Positions 50,380 to 51,416 of a stretch of 51,416 nucleotides of DNA are shown here, piece after piece. The number at the start of each line of letters is the position of its first letter. Within the stretch, counting starts at the first letter, position 1. The notes under the pieces were generated by a model. It searched no databases. It saw only the letters and a program-made list of their open reading frames with translations, and was not told the DNA's origin. Both the position numbers and the translations under genes were made by a program. Source of the stretch: Nonomuraea sp. MG754425 (GTDB lineage Bacteria > Actinomycetota > Actinomycetes > Streptosporangiales > Streptosporangiaceae); the NCBI RefSeq assembly GCF_021699195.1, contig NZ_SSXE01000048.1:1-51416 (forward strand), read 5' to 3'.

Positions 50380-51416
50380 ATGGCGCATGTCGAACCGCTG
50401 CGGGAGGACGACCCGACTGCGGCAGGGTCATACCGGCTGCTCGGCCGGCTCGGCTCCGGCGGGCAGGGCACCGTCTACCTCGGGCAGGCGGCCGACGGCC
50501 GGACGGTGGCGGTCAAGGTGCTGCGCGAGGGCGCCGGCATCGACGGCCGGCTCGCCAAGGAGATCGAGGCGGCCCGGCGGGTGGAGCCGTTCTGCATCGC
50601 GCAGGTGCTGGACGCCTCGCTGAGCGGGCCCCGGCCGTACATCGTGACCGAGTACGTCGAAGGGCCGTCGCTCCAGCAGGCCGGCCGGCACGGCGGGGCC
50701 GACCTGCAACGCCTGGCCGTCGCCACCGCCACCGCGCTGGCCGCCATCCACCAGGCGGGCGTCGTGCACCGCGACTTCAAGCCCGCGAACGTGCTGCTCG
50801 GCCCCGGCGGGCCGCGCGTCATCGACTTCGGCATCGCCAGGGCCATGGACGACGCCGTCACGCACACCAGCTCCGTCGTGGGGACGCCGGCGTACATGTC
50901 GCCCGAGCAGCTCGCGGGACAGCCGGTGGGCCCGGCGTCCGACGTCTTCGCGTGGGCCTCGGTCATGGTGTGGGCCGGCGCAGGGACGCCGCCGTTCGGG
51001 CAGGACACGCTGCCCGCGATCATCAACCGGATCCTGCACAACGAGCCCCAGTTGGGCGATCTGCCGCAGCCGCTGCGCTCGATCGTGTACGCCTGCCTGG
51101 CCAAGGACCCGCAGCGGCGGCCGACGATGCGGGACGTGATCCTGCGGCTGCTCAGCGGCCAGACGACGGACTCGGCCCCCCTGCCGAACGCCGCCCCGGG
51201 CCCCGTGCCGCCCGGCACGCCCATGCCGGGGATGCCGGGGATGCCCGGCATGTCGGGCATGCCGGGCACAGGACCGATGCCAGGACCGATCCCGGGACCG
51301 ACCCCGGGCGCAGGCCCCATGCCAGGCCCCATGCCAGGTGCGGGACCCATGCCGGGACACCGGCCGGGCGCCGGGCCGATGGCCGGGACGGGGGGACGGC
51401 GAGGGCACAGAGCCTC
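50380..51416 (+). CDS. Ser/Thr protein kinase (3' partial)
   Basis: The kinase domain is complete: YRLLGRLGSGGQGTVYLG, VAVKVL, VVHRDFKPANVLL, VIDFGIAR and MSPEQLAG. A Pro/Gly/Met-rich tail built on repeats of 'MPG' runs to the end of the window without a stop. The membrane helix and any outer domain lie beyond. AGGAG lies about 12 nt before ATG 50380. A 158-bp AT-rich gap with TAAGAT at 50343 may hold its promoter. Confidence 0.92.
   Translation, partial: MAHVEPLREDDPTAAGSYRLLGRLGSGGQGTVYLGQAADGRTVAVKVLREGAGIDGRLAKEIEAARRVEPFCIAQVLDASLSGPRPYIVTEYVEGPSLQQAGRHGGADLQRLAVATATALAAIHQAGVVHRDFKPANVLLGPGGPRVIDFGIARAMDDAVTHTSSVVGTPAYMSPEQLAGQPVGPASDVFAWASVMVWAGAGTPPFGQDTLPAIINRILHNEPQLGDLPQPLRSIVYACLAKDPQRRPTMRDVILRLLSGQTTDSAPLPNAAPGPVPPGTPMPGMPGMPGMSGMPGTGPMPGPIPGPTPGAGPMPGPMPGAGPMPGHRPGAGPMAGTGGRRGHRA

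Overview
The window is chromosomal DNA of a high-GC actinomycete. Codon use is strongly GC3-biased, GTG/TTG starts are common, many neighbours overlap by 4 bp, and there is a c-di-AMP (ydaO-type) leader. The family content (several Hanks kinases, DUF2510, DUF4032, DUF5302, GPP34, Orn next to tRNA-His, Lat, roadblock proteins) fits the Streptosporangiales, perhaps Nonomuraea or a relative. That placement is inference. No phage genes, transposases, CRISPR arrays or rRNA were found. About 50 protein genes are called; the first and last are cut by the window edges.

Layout. 1-5.4 kb: a membrane signalling group with a beta-sandwich repeat protein (5' cut), a Ser/Thr kinase, a membrane pseudokinase and a DUF2510 protein. 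5.4-8 kb: oligoribonuclease, tRNA-His, an HTH-only LuxR protein and a type II NADH dehydrogenase. 8-14.3 kb: lysine 6-aminotransferase, HdeD-like membrane protein, PPOX/F420 flavoenzyme, SpeE-like methyltransferase, a penicillin-binding protein, HlyIII protein and a DUF4097 lipoprotein. 14.4-17.5 kb: an SPFH / ribbon-helix-helix / GPP34 / DUF418 operon behind a palindrome. 17.5-23.6 kb: a NarL-type two-component pair, an ORF12/LpqF-type serine hydrolase, an ATPase-nuclease behind a 17-bp perfect inverted repeat, and a SodC lipoprotein.

23.6-28.5 kb: NgcEFG-type chitobiose/GlcNAc ABC uptake genes (no ATPase) with a pterin dehydratase attached, divergent from an MBL-fold hydrolase. 28.5-30 kb: an ECF sigma factor and a putative anti-sigma factor. 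30.1-33.5 kb: a catabolic set (HemL-like aminotransferase, PfkB kinase, TetR, class II aldolase). 33.5-37.4 kb: DUF885 protein, DUF4032 kinase-fold protein, and an NAD(P)-binding protein divergent from an HxlR regulator. 37.5-39.5 kb: four genes, two paralogous small proteins plus a DUF4388 protein and a roadblock protein, with no GTPase or kinase beside them. 39.5-44.5 kb: alpha/beta hydrolase, a c-di-AMP-riboswitch-controlled wall protein, DUF5302 protein, an MreB-like actin homologue, a VOC protein, a STAS protein and a small lipoprotein. 44.5-50.2 kb: a MacB-type ABC efflux operon divergent from an OmpR-type two-component pair. 50.4 kb to the end: another Ser/Thr kinase, 3' cut.

The two most system-like groups are the GTPase-less roadblock operon (37.5-39.5 kb) and the SPFH/RHH/GPP34 operon (14.4-17.5 kb). 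Neither has a mechanism that can be read from the sequence. The riboswitch-controlled wall gene and the ATPase-nuclease behind a long inverted repeat are the most striking regulatory sites.
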